A stretch of 64,000 bases of DNA. Origin: Podarcis raffonei. Its lineage: Eukaryota; Chordata; Lepidosauria; Squamata; Lacertidae. The notes under the pieces were generated by a model. It saw only the letters and a program-made list of their open reading frames with translations, was not told the origin of the DNA and ran no database searches. Where the stretch lies: NCBI RefSeq assembly GCF_027172205.1, contig NC_070618.1:8872001-8936000 (forward strand). The letters run 5' to 3'. Position 1 is the first letter of the stretch. Each line of letters begins with the position of its first letter. The translations under genes were made by a program, and so were the position numbers. Below, piece by piece: positions 18,525 through 36,565 of this stretch.

Positions 18525-20698
18525 TTTTATTTATACCCCACTCATCTGGCTGGGTTTCCCCAGCTTCCAACAAAACACTAAAATACAATAACCTATTAAA
18601 CATTAAAAGCTTCCCTAAACAGGGCTGCCTTCAGATGTCTTCTAAAAGTTTGGTAGTTATTTTTCTCTTTGACATCTGGTGGGAGGGTGTTCCACAGGGC
18701 GGGTTGCACTACTGAGAAAGCCCTCTGCCTGGTTCCCTGTAACTTGGCTTCTCGCAGTGAGGGAACCGCCAGAAGGCCCTTGGCGCTGGACCGCAGTGTC
18801 CGGGTAGAACGATGGAGGTGGAGATGCTCCTTCAGGTATTCAGGATGGGGAAAAGAGGGGCAGAAGCCCAGCAAATCTAAAGGGGTCCTGGGCAGAAGAG
18901 GTGTCCCATAGTTCTCTCTTTCTCTTGCTTTCTTTCTTTCATTCATATTATATTTGAATATGTATAATATATTCAGAGCTTTTTCTGGGGGTACACATGC
19001 CCCTAAACATTTTGTGAATCTAAGTTTGGCCTCATTGAGGGGCAGTATTTCAATATGAGTAGGAAAATGAGAGTACCCCTAAGCATTTAGAAAAAAAGCA
19101 CTGAATGTATTTACTTAAGAGTCGGTTCTTGTCATATCTCTAAAGGCAGATAATTATGACCAGAGGGAAGGTCCTTTTCTGCGTTGCAGCAAGTTGGATT
19201 TCTGCAGGTCTCCACACTGCTAGACCTTAACCTCCACTGAAGATCTTAGTGATTGGGCTGATCTGTAGGAATCCCTTAATTTTCTTCTGCCCAAAGAATG
19301 GCTGTGCTTCATTCCTATGGGGAACATAAAGTGCACCACAAGGGTGGGTGGGTGGATGGCATGCTAGTGGGGAGGAGGAGATTATGGGGATAGTGCAGCC
19401 TGTAGAGCACGAGACTCTTAATCTCAAGGTCACAGGTTCGAGCCCAACATTGGGCTAAAGATTTGGGCATTGAAGGGGGTTGGACTAGATGGCCCTCAGG
19501 GTCCCTTTCAACTCTACAGTTCTATGGTTCTATGTATGAGGACTGGAAAGAAGGGGATAAAGGAATTGATGGGAAAGAACTGGGGTAAGCTAATGGGCCA
19601 TTCACTGCCATCTCTTTTTTATAATATTTTTTATTAATTTTAACATATAAATTATAAAATGTACCACAAAACTTATCACTTATACAATCTTTTTAGACTT
19701 CCATCAGCACCTCTGATGACCCACCGTTTTAACCACTTCTTATGCATTTCTTAACTTTATATTGCCTTTACATCTCTTAACAAATCTTCCTCCCTCTTGT
19801 CCATTTTTACAATACTTCCAATAATACTCCTCACAAAACTTATTGCAACCCTACAAACGTCGTCTGTTCTTCACAATTACTTTTCAAATAGTCCGTAAAT
19901 TTACTCCAGTCTTCCGTGAATTTCTGGTCTCACCAGTTTCGAATCCTTCCTGTTAGTTTATCTAATTCTGCATAGTCCATTAACTTCATCCTCCATTCTT
20001 CAATCGTCGGTAACTCTTCTTGCTTCCATTTTTGGGCCAATAATATTCTTGCTGCTGTTATTGCATATAAAAAGAGCTTACGTTCCTTTCTATTTATGTC
20101 ACTTCCCACAATGCCCAATAAAAATGCTTCTGGTTTCTTTATAAATGTATATTTCAACATTTTTTTCACATTCACTGCCATCTCATCCCTTCCTGCTTTT
20201 GAAATTCCACAGGCCGTTCTCTGCTGAATGCAAGAGCTCAGTGCAAATATGAGGTGGGATTTAGTTGAGGGAAAGGGCAGTTTCTTCCTTTTGGAAACAG
20301 AAAAGCAAAGTTAGGAGCCAAACTGGGACATGTAAAGCTGAGCTAGCTCTTCTGTTTAGGGGTCCTTGTTCACTTCTCAGGTCTTTTACAGGTTTCTGCA
20401 GTGGAGTCACCGTGACGCAGAAGGAACAGTTCAAATTTGCCTGGAAGGGGGTCAAAACAAGCATTGAATGTTCCCACGATGACAGCACCTACTCAACTAT
20501 CCTTTGGTATCGGCAGCAGAGCAACCGTTCAGACAAGCGGCTGGAGCTCATTGGCTACTCTGTACATGGAACTGTGTCTATGGAGTCGAATATGGAGAAA
20601 TACAGTATAGAATCGACAAATGTGACACATGCTTCCCTGTCCATCACTCCGGAACAAACGACAGATTCAGCCGTGTATTTTTGCGCAGCCAGTAAAGG
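18220..20698 (+). CDS. TRBV: TRBV segment 5 (leader exon + V exon)
   Basis: Exon 1 (18220-18262) encodes MWWKALGVGLQLLAG and ends at GTAGGA. Exon 2 (20392-20698) follows a CTTTTACAG acceptor. Landmarks: first Cys in TSIECSHDD, Trp in ILWYRQQS, second Cys in TDSAVYFCAASK. Glycosylation sites NRS and NVT are visible. The frame is open and it looks functional. It is the partner of V1: matching leader, mature start (GFCSGV versus GLCSGV), CDR3 start (CAASK), 5' flank and RSS. The 2.1 kb intron was swollen by a GGAA microsatellite, an antisense LINE, a hAT element, a tRNA-Lys SINE and an antisense L1, while the V1 intron is only 0.7 kb. Splicing across such an intron is plausible, but slower processing cannot be excluded. 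Confidence 0.92.
18472..18900 (-). mobile_element. CR1/L2-clade LINE 3' end, antisense
   Basis: An AAT microsatellite (18474-18523) forms the tail. The minus strand then encodes the last residues of the reverse transcriptase ORF ('TFRRHLKAALFREAFNV', 'AFSVVQPALWNTLPPDVKE'). Confidence 0.8.
18974..19103 (+). mobile_element. hAT-type MITE
   Basis: Inverted ends CAGAGCTTTTTCTGG / AAAAAAAGCACTG. The flanking octamers AATATATT and AATGTATT differ at one position. Its interior matches the ends of the larger element at 32523-33045. Confidence 0.75.
19393..19535 (+). mobile_element. tRNA-Lys-derived SINE
   Basis: The head has 'gactcttaatctc' (Lys CUU anticodon arm) and a perfect B-box, GGTTCGAGCCC. 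The tail 'ggttggactagatggccctc' then 'caactctacagttctatgg' is the same as the antisense copies at 56582-56728 and 59843-59975. Confidence 0.85.
19615..20168 (-). mobile_element. 5'-truncated L1 LINE
   Basis: A perfect 16 bp target-site duplication CATTCACTGCCATCTC flanks it (19599-19614, 20169-20184). The minus strand keeps an open end of ORF2 with 'KPEAFLLGIVG' and 'MDYAELDKLTGRIRNW'. Confidence 0.88.
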
Positions 20699-20737
20699 CA
20701 CAGCAAGAACTTTCTGCCTCACAGCTGCACATAAACA
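20699..20737 (+). promoter_or_regulatory. 23-bp-spacer RSS of TRBV segment 5
   Basis: Heptamer CACAGCA, 23 bp spacer nearly identical to that of V1 in its last 15 positions, nonamer ACATAAACA. Confidence 0.92.
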
Positions 20738-20865
20738 TTGCAGCTCTGCCAACACTCCCCTTCCTGCCCTCTATACCACACACACACACACACACCAGTC
20801 ACTTACAGAGTCCTCTTTCATAAGACAATGAGAAACAGCAGCACTATCTGCCACTGTGGGCTTAC

Positions 20866-20998
20866 GGACCCTCTACATGTGCCTATTTTCCAGGGACAGT
20901 CCTAAATTTACAGAAGCCATCCTGTTTCTGATTTGATCCCGGAATGTCCCACTTTTCCTTAGGATGCCCCTATTTTCATCGGAGAAATGTTGGAGGGT
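20866..20998 (+). repeat. CCCTCCAA-type short repeat, copy 2
   Basis: Same unit as 990-1135, ending GAGAAATGTTGGAGGGTA. Confidence 0.6.
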
Positions 20999-21009
20999 AA
21001 GAGCTTATG

Positions 21010-21557
21010 GCCCGCAGCATTATTTATGATTTTCAATTTCATACATTTCAATAATTTTACAATCAATTGAACATTTCAAAACTTGAATTCCTTCCCCCTC
21101 TTTCTGCGGTTCCTTAAAATTATTTTTAATATTTTCTGCGTATCGAAATTAATTTGCTCATTTATTCATCTCCGTTAAATATATACACTTATAACACTGC
21201 AGGTTATTACAATAATCCTGCCAATGTTCTTATCTGTTTACAATTTATTTGTAAATATTCAATAAACCATTTCCATTCTTTTATAAAAAGTTTGTTATCT
21301 TGATTTCTTATTTTTCCGGTAAGTTTCGCCATTTCTGCATATTCCATAAGTTTTTGTATCCATTCTCCTTTCGCTGGGACTTCTGCTTCGTTCCATTTTG
21401 GGGCAAGTAACATTCTTGCTGCTGTAGTTAAACACATTAATAAATTTCTATACAGTTTGGGTAGTTCTGTCCCTATCATCCCCCAAAGCAGGACTTCTGT
21501 TTCTTTTACATACGTTCTTTTAAACATCTTTTTCAATTCATTATATATCATTTCCCA
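21010..21557 (-). mobile_element. 5'-truncated L1 LINE (minus member of a head-to-head pair)
   Basis: The minus strand encodes L1 ORF2 C-terminal sequence ('MEYAEMAKLTGKIRNQD', 'KEWKWFIEYLQ'). The 3' end points left. Confidence 0.8.
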
Positions 21558-22198
21558 GTAAGCTGGCTGACACAGTGTCTTTAGAAAGCATTCCACAAGA
21601 CATTGACAAGAATGACCAGAAACTGTTCTTATACACAACAACAGTGGCGAGGTTATTGCAGGCTCAGGTATGGAAACAGCAAAAATTGCCTACAATAGAA
21701 GAATGGCAGTACAAGGTTATGGAGTACACAGAAATAGCCAAATTAACAGCAGAAATTTGACATCAGGGGGATGAAACATATCAAAAAGAATGGGGAAAAT
21801 TTATGTTATATATAGAGAAGATGATGTGAAATAGGGAAACCAGTAGAATTAAAATAATATCTCACAACGGGAAAATACAAGAAATTTACTGGATGATAAT
21901 ATCAAAATGAATTAAAAATGTATATTAGGATTATTATTGAACAATATTTGTAAATGAATATAGAATGACAGCAAGAATTTGTATATATAGATTTATTTGT
22001 TTACGGACATTTAATGGAAAAAATGAAGAAGAACAATCTTGTGGGAAATGGACAAAGACAATGCGAAAAGTCAAAGAGGACATAAAAAAGCCAGAAGAAG
22101 GAAGGAGGGAAGTCAGCTTGGGAGAGCAAGAACAAATGTGAAATATAATGTATGTGTATGTACAGTATGTAACTAAAAATTCAATAAAGATCATCTGG
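21558..22198 (+). mobile_element. 5'-truncated L1 LINE (plus member of a head-to-head pair)
   Basis: The plus strand encodes the same ORF2 region ('KLPTIEEWQYKVMEYTEIAK') followed by a 3' UTR that ends near 'caataaagatcatctggggg'. Both members carry the same ORF2 region with different sequence, so these are two insertions and not one twin-primed copy. Confidence 0.75.
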
Positions 22199-22199
22199 G

Positions 22200-22681
22200 G
22201 GGGGGGGAAGCATTCCAACCCCCCCCGCCCATCTCCCAGAACCTGGCAAGCCTTAAAAGTAGAAGAGCAAAGAGCTCAAAGACAGAGGGCATGTAGCAGC
22301 ACCCCTAGAGGAGATGATGAGAATGACGAATGAGGAAGTGGGAGAGACGGGGGGTGGAGATTCACTCAGGACAACCCCATTATCCAAGAGGCTGGATTCT
22401 ATAGCCTCTCTCTGTAAAGACTGAAATAAAAAAGGACGGTAATAAATTTTCCCTTGTCTTTATACTTTCCTGGGTAACTAGCTGGGAGCTGCTGACAACA
22501 TCCTGACAGTTATTTGCGTATCTTGTGTAGAAATCTTTTCTTTTCTTTGACCCGAATCTACAGCCAATTCATTCCATCAGGCTCTTGAGTTTTAGAGTTA
22601 AGGAGAGAGGGATTTCTGTCTCTCCACACAATTCTTATATATCTTATCTTGTAACAATTACATTAAATGCAAATAACCCTC
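22200..22681. other. Unassigned sequence
   Basis: No gene. A purine-rich stretch is followed by 'ctgaaataaaaaaggacggt' and 'ctttcctgggtaacta', which has the look of an LTR 3' region, but I found no convincing ends or target-site duplication. Confidence 0.3.
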
Positions 22682-23126
22682 ATGTTGTTGTTTAGTCATT
22701 TAGTCGTGTCCGATTCTTCGTGACCCCCTAGACCAGAGCACACCAGGCACTCCTGTCTTCCACTGCCTCCCGCAGTTTGGTCAAACTCATGCTGGTAGCT
22801 TCGAGACCACTATCCAACCATCTCGTCCTCTGTCGTCCCCTTCTCCTTGTGCCCTCCATCATTCCCAACATCAGGGTCTTTTCCAGGGAGTCTTCTCTTC
22901 TCATGAGGTGCCCAAAGTCTTGGAGCCTCAGCTTCAGGATCTGTCCTTCCAGTGAGCACTCAGGGCTGATTTCCTTAAGAATGGATAGGTTTGATCTTCT
23001 TGCAGTCCATGGGACTCTCAAGAGTCTCCTCCAGCACCATAATTCAAAAGCATCAATTCTTTGGCGATAAGCCTTCTTTATGGTCCAGCTCTCACTTCCA
23101 TACATCACTACTGGGAAAACCACAGC
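22682..23126 (-). mobile_element. Bov-B (RTE) LINE 3' end, copy 1
   Basis: The minus strand encodes the Bov-B C-terminus: 'YGSESWTIKKA', 'FELWCWRRLLRVPWTARRSN', 'MRREDSLEKTLMLG' and 'GRQRTRWLDS'. The 3' end lies at the left with 'gttgttgtttagtcatttag'. Confidence 0.9.
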
Positions 23127-23534
23127 TTTAGGCTAGCCTAAAAGGAAAGGTGATTGTTTTTGCTTCCCTATTCCTAGACTACAGCGTCCTTTTGAGATGT
23201 GGTGAGACTATCTTGTAGGTGGAGCTTCCTTCAGCTGCTCAGAGACAACCCAAATTTCTAGACCAAAGTCTGCGATTAAACATCTCTGCTAGTCATCCCT
23301 GGGTGAGGGTGTGTGTGAGAGGAATATCTTGATACCTCTGCACAAATTTAAGAGTCTCACAAAACATGTTAACAATCCCAGTTTGGGTTGCACAGGGAGG
23401 ACTACTGAACTCCTGTTTCTAAGAGAGCTTTGTTGTGTTCATATAGACAGAACCAGACTGTTGGTGCCGGGGAAGGAAGCCGATATAATACAGTCACATA
23501 AAAGCCACATTCGACACTTGCAAAGAGCTCAGAG

Positions 23535-23971
23535 ATGTGGATCAACTGGTGTGTGGCTATGTGCTTCTTAAAATTGAGTAAGTCCTTTGTCAGAATCCTC
23601 TTCTCTGCTTTACAGGTAGCTTTTAATATTCTAATCCGAGACCCAGGTTTAAATTTCCACTTTCCTCTTTCTCTTTCAGGATTCTCAAATGCTGAGATCA
23701 CCCAGCCATGGAGCCTGGTGTTGCAGGAAGACAAAACTGCACGGATTGAGTGCGAACAAAAATATCAGCACAACGTCATGTTCTGGTACCGCCAGGGTGC
23801 CGAGCCAGGTCTACAGCTCCTCTTTCACTTCTATTATACCCAGCAACAGCCTGCAGGCAATGTTTCTGACCGGTTCACAGCTGATATGCCCAGCACAGAT
23901 CGCTTGATCCTGAATATTTCCCCTGCAAAGCAGGAAGATTCAGCTGTGTATTTCTGTGCAAGCAGCAGAGA
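23535..23971 (+). CDS. TRBV: TRBV segment 6 (leader exon + V exon)
   Basis: Exon 1 (23535-23577) encodes MWINWCVAMCFLKL and ends at GTAAGT. Exon 2 (23680-23971) follows TTCTCTTTCAG. Landmarks: first Cys in ARIECEQK, Trp in MFWYRQGAEPG, second Cys in EDSAVYFCASSRD. NVS and NIS glycosylation sites are shared with V4. It is intact and looks functional. The exon junction makes Arg (A+GA) where V4 makes Gly, so the leader end reads LKLRFSNAEI. The 102 bp intron is a multiple of three and contains no in-frame stop, so an unspliced message stays open from leader to V domain. V6 is the last V before the trypsinogens; a solo LTR begins about 70 bp after its RSS. Confidence 0.94.
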
Positions 23972-24010
23972 CACAGCAGTTCAAAGTAACCTCTCCTTCC
24001 TACAAAATCC
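23972..24010 (+). promoter_or_regulatory. 23-bp-spacer RSS of TRBV segment 6
   Basis: Heptamer CACAGCA, 23 bp spacer (GTTCAAAGTAACC start, as in V3), nonamer ACAAAATCC. Confidence 0.92.
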
Positions 24011-24076
24011 TCTGTGTGTCCTCATCACTCTGCCTGTGTGGGCAACTGTGCTTGAGTGGTACGAATCCATTTACCA

Positions 24077-24442
24077 TGAAATATACTCGGAGTCGAGAGT
24101 GGATTTCATGCTCTTTATTCAGCTCTTAGTGGTGAGGAGGAGTGGAAGTTTCCCCACAATATCTGCTTTATATACATTATTTACACAATGGGCTGCACGT
24201 GATTGGCTAATTCCGGGATTCTCCTGTAGGCCAATCAGGTTGTGGATTCACTCCCACCTGGAGCTGGATTGGGTGGTTCCTGTGGACCAATCATACTGCT
24301 GCATTGTTCTAGGACCAATCAGACTGCTGCATTTTGGATCCTATTGTTCTAGGACCAATCAGACTGCTGCATTTTGGATCCTATTGTTCTAGGATTAATC
24401 AGACTGCTGCATTTTGGATCCTATTCAACTCAGTACATAACA
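24077..24442 (-). mobile_element. Solo LTR, gammaretrovirus-like endogenous retrovirus
   Basis: On the minus strand the 366 bp element begins TGTTATGTACTGAG and ends TATATTTCA, with ACCA duplicated on both sides (24073-24076, 24443-24446). The LTR layout is complete: U3 with a roughly 40 bp unit repeated three times (24305-24424 on the plus strand), each carrying a CCAAT-type box; then a TATATAAA box (about 24171-24178); then an AATAAA signal (about 24115-24120); then a short U5. A 4 bp duplication fits gammaretroviruses. No internal genes remain: this is a fossil left by recombination between two LTRs. Confidence 0.8.
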
Positions 24443-24845
24443 ACCATGTATGGACCAATGTGAGATTCCAATTCCTCTGCGGGGCTTCTGGGAATGGGAA
24501 ACTCTCAGGCAGAGCATGTGCTCCAGAATCCTCTAAGGAGTTTGGATTCGGGACATTATAAACATTATAAAACAGTGTTCAGGGCCAGGCAGGTTTGCTG
24601 GATGACCTGGCAGCCTCAGGCTGCAACATTTGCCTTTTCTATTATTGGAAATAGCATGTCTTTATCACTTTTCCATATGATAAAATGCTCAAATTATCCT
24701 GAGATCCTGGGAAGTGAAAAGCTGCCGTGATGACCTTGGGAGGTGGGCGTTCAGCCAGACAAAGCCTGCTAGCGGCTATTTAGGACATGAAACCTCCACC
24801 AGTTTTCTACTCTGAGCAGGTAGAGTGATCATTGGCAGAGACACC
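24443..24845. promoter_or_regulatory. PRSS: Upstream region of trypsinogen A
   Basis: The proximal part holds a block TGGGAAGTGAAAAGCTG (24708-24724), then GACCTTGGG, and a weak TATA-like CTATTTAGG (24776-24784) about 65 bp before the ATG. The same order and spacing occur upstream of trypsinogen B, with a better TATAAAT. The conserved block may be the pancreas-specific element; that is inference. Confidence 0.5.
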
Positions 24846-32305
<7,460 letters not shown>

Positions 32306-32368
32306 AAGATCCATCCCTGTCTTTGGATATCTGCCTTTTCTTCTGTTTAATTCAGCACCGTTGTGCTA

Positions 32369-32374
32369 AATAAA
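32369..32374 (+). terminator. Poly-A signal of trypsinogen A
   Basis: AATAAA 64 bp after the stop codon, giving a short 3' UTR as usual for trypsinogens. Confidence 0.85.
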
Positions 32375-32522
32375 GTCAGATCATGTGATGCAGCTATCTT
32401 TTTATTTCATGAGTTAGCAGAGTTCCAAAAGTGAACTAATTCCCCCCTCTATACTTTGATGTTTTTATACTGGACATCTGTGTTAAACATTCCTGTCACA
32501 CAGTATTCCTGACTATTATAAC

Positions 32523-33045
32523 CAGTGCTTTTCCCCCTAAAAAAATGTTTAGGGGTACTCTCATTTTGACTCAAGAAAATGACCATTTTATAGTTCAAAT
32601 CGGGGAAATTAAATACAGTAAATGGACAAAAGTACAAAGAACATGCATTACTCATACTGAAATACTGCCCCTCAATGAGGCCAAACTTTCATCAGTAAAA
32701 CACCACACATCCACATTCCACACTGCTTCACACATTAAACGCTCGCTTCTATCTGAGACTCAGGAAACACTGGGAAAGAAAAGGAAGCCGCCAGCGGAGG
32801 TGGTAACAACGAAACTGACCAATCACCATGCTAGATTCCAATTCCTACTTCACACATTAAACGCTCGCTTCCTTCTGAGGCTCAGGAAACAGCATGACAA
32901 GAAATGAGGCTGCCATCAGGGGTAGCAACGGAACTGTGCTAGAGAAGAAACTATTTTTTTATACATTTTTTAGTTTCATCTCCCATTAGATTCACAAAAT
33001 GTTTAGGGGTATGCGTACCCCTGCATACCCCCGAAAAAAGCACTA
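32523..33045 (+). mobile_element. Non-autonomous hAT transposon with perfect 8 bp duplication
   Basis: Starts CAGTGCTTTTCCCCC and ends CGAAAAAAGCACTA, flanked by a perfect 8 bp duplication ATTATAAC (32515-32522, 33046-33053). The block GTTTAGGGGTA occurs near both ends. The interior contains a repeated 'cacacattaaacgctcgctt' word. No transposase coding is visible. The small element at 18974-19103 is an internally deleted relative. Confidence 0.85.
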
Positions 33046-33656
33046 ATTATAACACCCATTAAGGAAGTAAGTTCATTTTGGAATGAATGGAGAATCGAAC
33101 CAAATGGGGTTCAGTGTCAAAATAAATGCATTGGGCAATGAATGGTTGTGTAGATTTCTTGCCCCATTTGTACCCATTTGTTGGCAGTGAAGCTTACCTG
33201 GCTTTGGGGGCTGATGCTCTTAGAGGCTGCCGCTTTATTTATCCATAATTAATTGTACGACATTCCGGGGGGGGGGAATAGTAGCTAACACAAATAAGTG
33301 CCCCCACAGCTGTTAACTACTGAAATCAGTTTTGCTATCACCACCCCCATGGCGACAGCAACTTTCCCACCCACCCCTAAAGTCAAAAGCAAGAACCAAA
33401 GAACAAAAATGCATGTAGGTACCAAAACAAATACGAGTCTAATGAATGAATAATGAAGAATTGCCCTCCTGGATAAAACCGAGAATCCTCCTGTTTAAAT
33501 ATATTGTTACAAAAGTTAGGTGCTTCCCCATTTCTATGCTGAACAGTGGCAAGAGCCCATGGGGTACCAGGCACAAATCCAGGGTCTGTGGTTCTTTGGG
33601 GAATTGAAGACATGGCGGAGGCTGTGGTAGCTTTAAAAATGTGATTTATTCACATA

Positions 33657-33871
33657 CAGTGGTACCTCGGGTTACAGACGCTTCAGGTTACAGACTCTGC
33701 TAACCCAGATATAGTACCTCAGGTTAAGAACTTTACCTCAGGATGAGAACAGAAATCGCGTGGCAGCAGTGGGAGGCCCCATTAGCTAAAGTGGTACCTC
33801 AGGTTAAGAACAGTTTCAGGTTAAGAACAGACCTCCAGAACGAATTAAGTTCTTAACCTGAGGTACCACTG
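33657..33871 (+). mobile_element. Tigger-like MITE, family A, copy 4
   Basis: CAGTGGTACCTC / GAGGTACCACTG ends, TA on both sides. Confidence 0.85.
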
Positions 33872-34680
33872 TATTTACACCTGATTTTAGATGAAGCCCA
33901 GATCTTAAAGCATGGCCATCTCAAGAGGGGCTTGTTCCCACCAGCAGGGCAGCGCTAGAGTCCAGGGCACCTCTTTCTCTTTTTCCTCCCTTCTTCCTCT
34001 CAGCACACCTTGTTAAATACACTCTTTTCATGTCACCTCACACCCAGTTACCCAGGCAACCTTCCAACCCCCCCAGTCTGTTCACACCTCAGGGCAGGGG
34101 GGAAGGACAGTTCTCCTGTGCTGCCAAATGGCCCTCAATGGCCCCACATTGTTTCTTAATGGCCCTAGCTTGGCCAGGACCTTTTGCATAGGCTGGCCCA
34201 GGAATCCCTCTGCAGCTTGTATTTCTCCATTCACATCCCAAGTCATCAAAACCCTACCATTTATTAATTTCTAGGAGTCATCCCCCCCCCCCACAATCTA
34301 TAACACCATTATTGTCTAGCCAGATGCTTTGAGAAAGCCAGGTCAAACTCTGTCGACTCAAGCAGCTGATTACCAGAACCCATGTATTACACAGATCAGT
34401 CACAAACTGGAGAACCATTCGTGCTTGGAGGATAGAACGGGGGTCATCCACCGCCTGATAAAGAACAGTCTATCAGGCACAAAGACTTTTCTGAAAATCC
34501 TCAGCATTGTCAGCATGGACTGGGGTGGCTCTGCAGATTTTGGAGGGAGTTCTCTCCCAATCCTACCTGGGCATGCTGCAGATTAAATGGTGGACCTGCT
34601 ACACACAAGGCGGAAGTGCTACCAATGAGTCACACATCTCTTCCCCAAAGGACTTGAGACCTGTGGAGGTCTATATACAT
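33872..34680. other. No recognisable gene
   Basis: Intergenic sequence between the trypsinogens with no exon, domain or repeat that I recognise. Confidence 0.4.
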
Positions 34681-35255
34681 AGGTTTACATTGAAAAGAGG
34701 TGTTCCACAGGGAGGGGCCACTACCGAGAAGGCCCTCTGCCTGGTTCCCTGCAACCTCATTTCTCATAGTGAGGGAACCGCCAGAAGGCCCTCAGAGATA
34801 GATCTCAGTGTCCAGACTGGATGATGGAGGTGGAAGCACTCCTTCAGGTATGCTGGGTTGAGGTCATTTAGGGCTTTAAAGGTCAGCACCAACACTTTGA
34901 ATTGTGCTCAGAAACGTACTGGGAGCCAGTGTTGATCCTTTAGGACCAGTGTTATATGGTCCCAGTAGCCACTCCTGGACACCAGTCTAGCTGCCACATT
35001 CTAGATTTGTTGTAGTTTCTGAGTCACCTTCAAAGGTAGCCCCACACAGAGCGCATTGCAGTAGTCCAAGAGGGAGATAACTAGAGCATGCACCACTCTA
35101 GCGAGACAGGTAGGGTCTCAGTCGGTGTACCAGATGGAGCTGGTAGACAGCTGCCCTGGACACATAACTGACCGGTGCTTCCATGGACAGCTGTGAGTCC
35201 AAAATGACCCTCAAGCAGCGCGTCTGGTCCTTCAGGGGCACAGTTATCCCATAGC
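34680..35255 (-). mobile_element. CR1/L2-clade LINE, reverse transcriptase 3' part, antisense
   Basis: Antisense to the 3081-3983 copy ('ccactaccgagaaggccctc' through 'ctgtgagtccaaaatgaccc'). Diverged, with no long frame left. Confidence 0.75.
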
Positions 35256-36039
35256 CTTATCCTCCATGAATCTGTCTCTCTACAGCCTGGATCTCAACCA
35301 AGATAAGTAGCATTAACTGGTATGAACCCTGGAAAAAGGAGGTATGAACATGGTGGGGAGGAGAAGCACTCAGTGCCATTAACAGGTGAAGCTTTTCCTG
35401 GCATGGAGATACCATGTTAAATTTCTCTATTTCAGGCTACTGTGAAATGTGAAAGAGCAGGGGAAGAAGAAAAACTGCAAGCTTCTGTATCACTCCCCCT
35501 TGCATGTGTTACACTAGCAACAATTCTCCACGATTCTCTGTGCCAGAACTATGGGCACCAACCAGCAGGAAAGTTTTTTCCCCCTCTGGGAAGGAAAAAC
35601 CTGGGTCTGACAGCGTTGTATAGATAGGCTAATGAGGGAGTGCAGAATTGATCTCTGGAATCTTTCTGACTTCTCAAGGCCAGGGGGAAGTCTTTTGCAA
35701 CCCAGGGTAGGGGAAAGAATGCTCCCTGCGCCAACATTTTGTCATATGCTGGGCAGGAGAATCTAAACACATGAAATAACCACAACTACACCCACCCGGA
35801 TGTGCATGTCCATATTCAAGTTCAGAAGATACTGGGCAGATTTTACTAGCTGATGCAATTGGAGATATGTCTGCCTTTAGGAGGCAATAGGTGACCTTTT
35901 ATTTGAGGATAGTTGGGGCATTCTGGGGCATGCATGTTCCTGCTGTTCCTACTACTGGGCATGGTGCACACACATAAAGCTCGTGTCCTCCAACATTTCT
36001 CCTATGAAAATAAGGATGTCCTATTCCATCATCATCATC
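35256..36039. other. No recognisable gene
   Basis: Unassigned intergenic sequence. A CCCTCCAA-type repeat fragment lies near 35977-36025 and an ATC microsatellite at about 36030. Confidence 0.4.
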
Positions 36040-36066
36040 ATCATACCACTCTACCTATCTGACTGA

Positions 36067-36404
36067 GGGACGTGGGTGGCGCTGTGGGTTAAACCACAGC
36101 GATCAGAAGGCTGGCGGTTTGAATCCCTGCGATGGGGTGAGCTCCCGTTGCTTGGTCCCTACTCCTGCCAACGTGGCAGTTTGAAAGCACGTCAAAGTGC
36201 AAGTAGATAAATAGGTACTGCTGTGGAAGGAAGGTAAACGGCATTTCTGTGCGCTGCTCTGGTTTGCCAGAAGCTGCTTAGTAATGCTGGCCACATGACC
36301 CGGAAGCTGTATGCTGGCTCCCTCGGCCAATAAAGCGAGATGAGTGCCGCAACCCCAGAGTCGGCCATGACTGGACCTAATGGTCAGGGGTCCCTTTACC
36401 TTTT
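36067..36404 (+). mobile_element. Sauria-type SINE, sense, copy 5, inside a LINE remnant
   Basis: Full-length head to tail, slightly shortened near the B-box region. It splits an antisense CR1/L2 LINE tail: the words 'ctacctatctgactg' and 'ttacctatctgactgg' on the two sides are its target duplication. The LINE remnant continues to about 36560. Confidence 0.85.
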
Positions 36405-36560
36405 ACCTATCTGACTGGTTTGCTCCACCCACTCTGGACTGCTTTCAACATATATAAAAACATAATAAAACATGAAACATTTAACAACTTCCCTCTACAG
36501 GGATGCCTTCAAGTGTCTTCTAAAGGTTGTATAGTTACTTATCTCCTTGGCTTGGGGGCT
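36405..36560 (-). mobile_element. CR1/L2-clade LINE 3' end, antisense
   Basis: Carries 'aacaacttccctctacagg' and 'gccttcaagtgtcttctaaa'; host of the Sauria-type SINE above. Confidence 0.7.
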
Positions 36561-36565
36561 GCATA

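Noticed and set aside
23535-24392. A single 285-codon open frame running from the V6 leader through the LTR
   Set aside because: Clear donor and acceptor sites and the RSS at 23972 show that this is a V segment whose frame merely stays open into flanking DNA.
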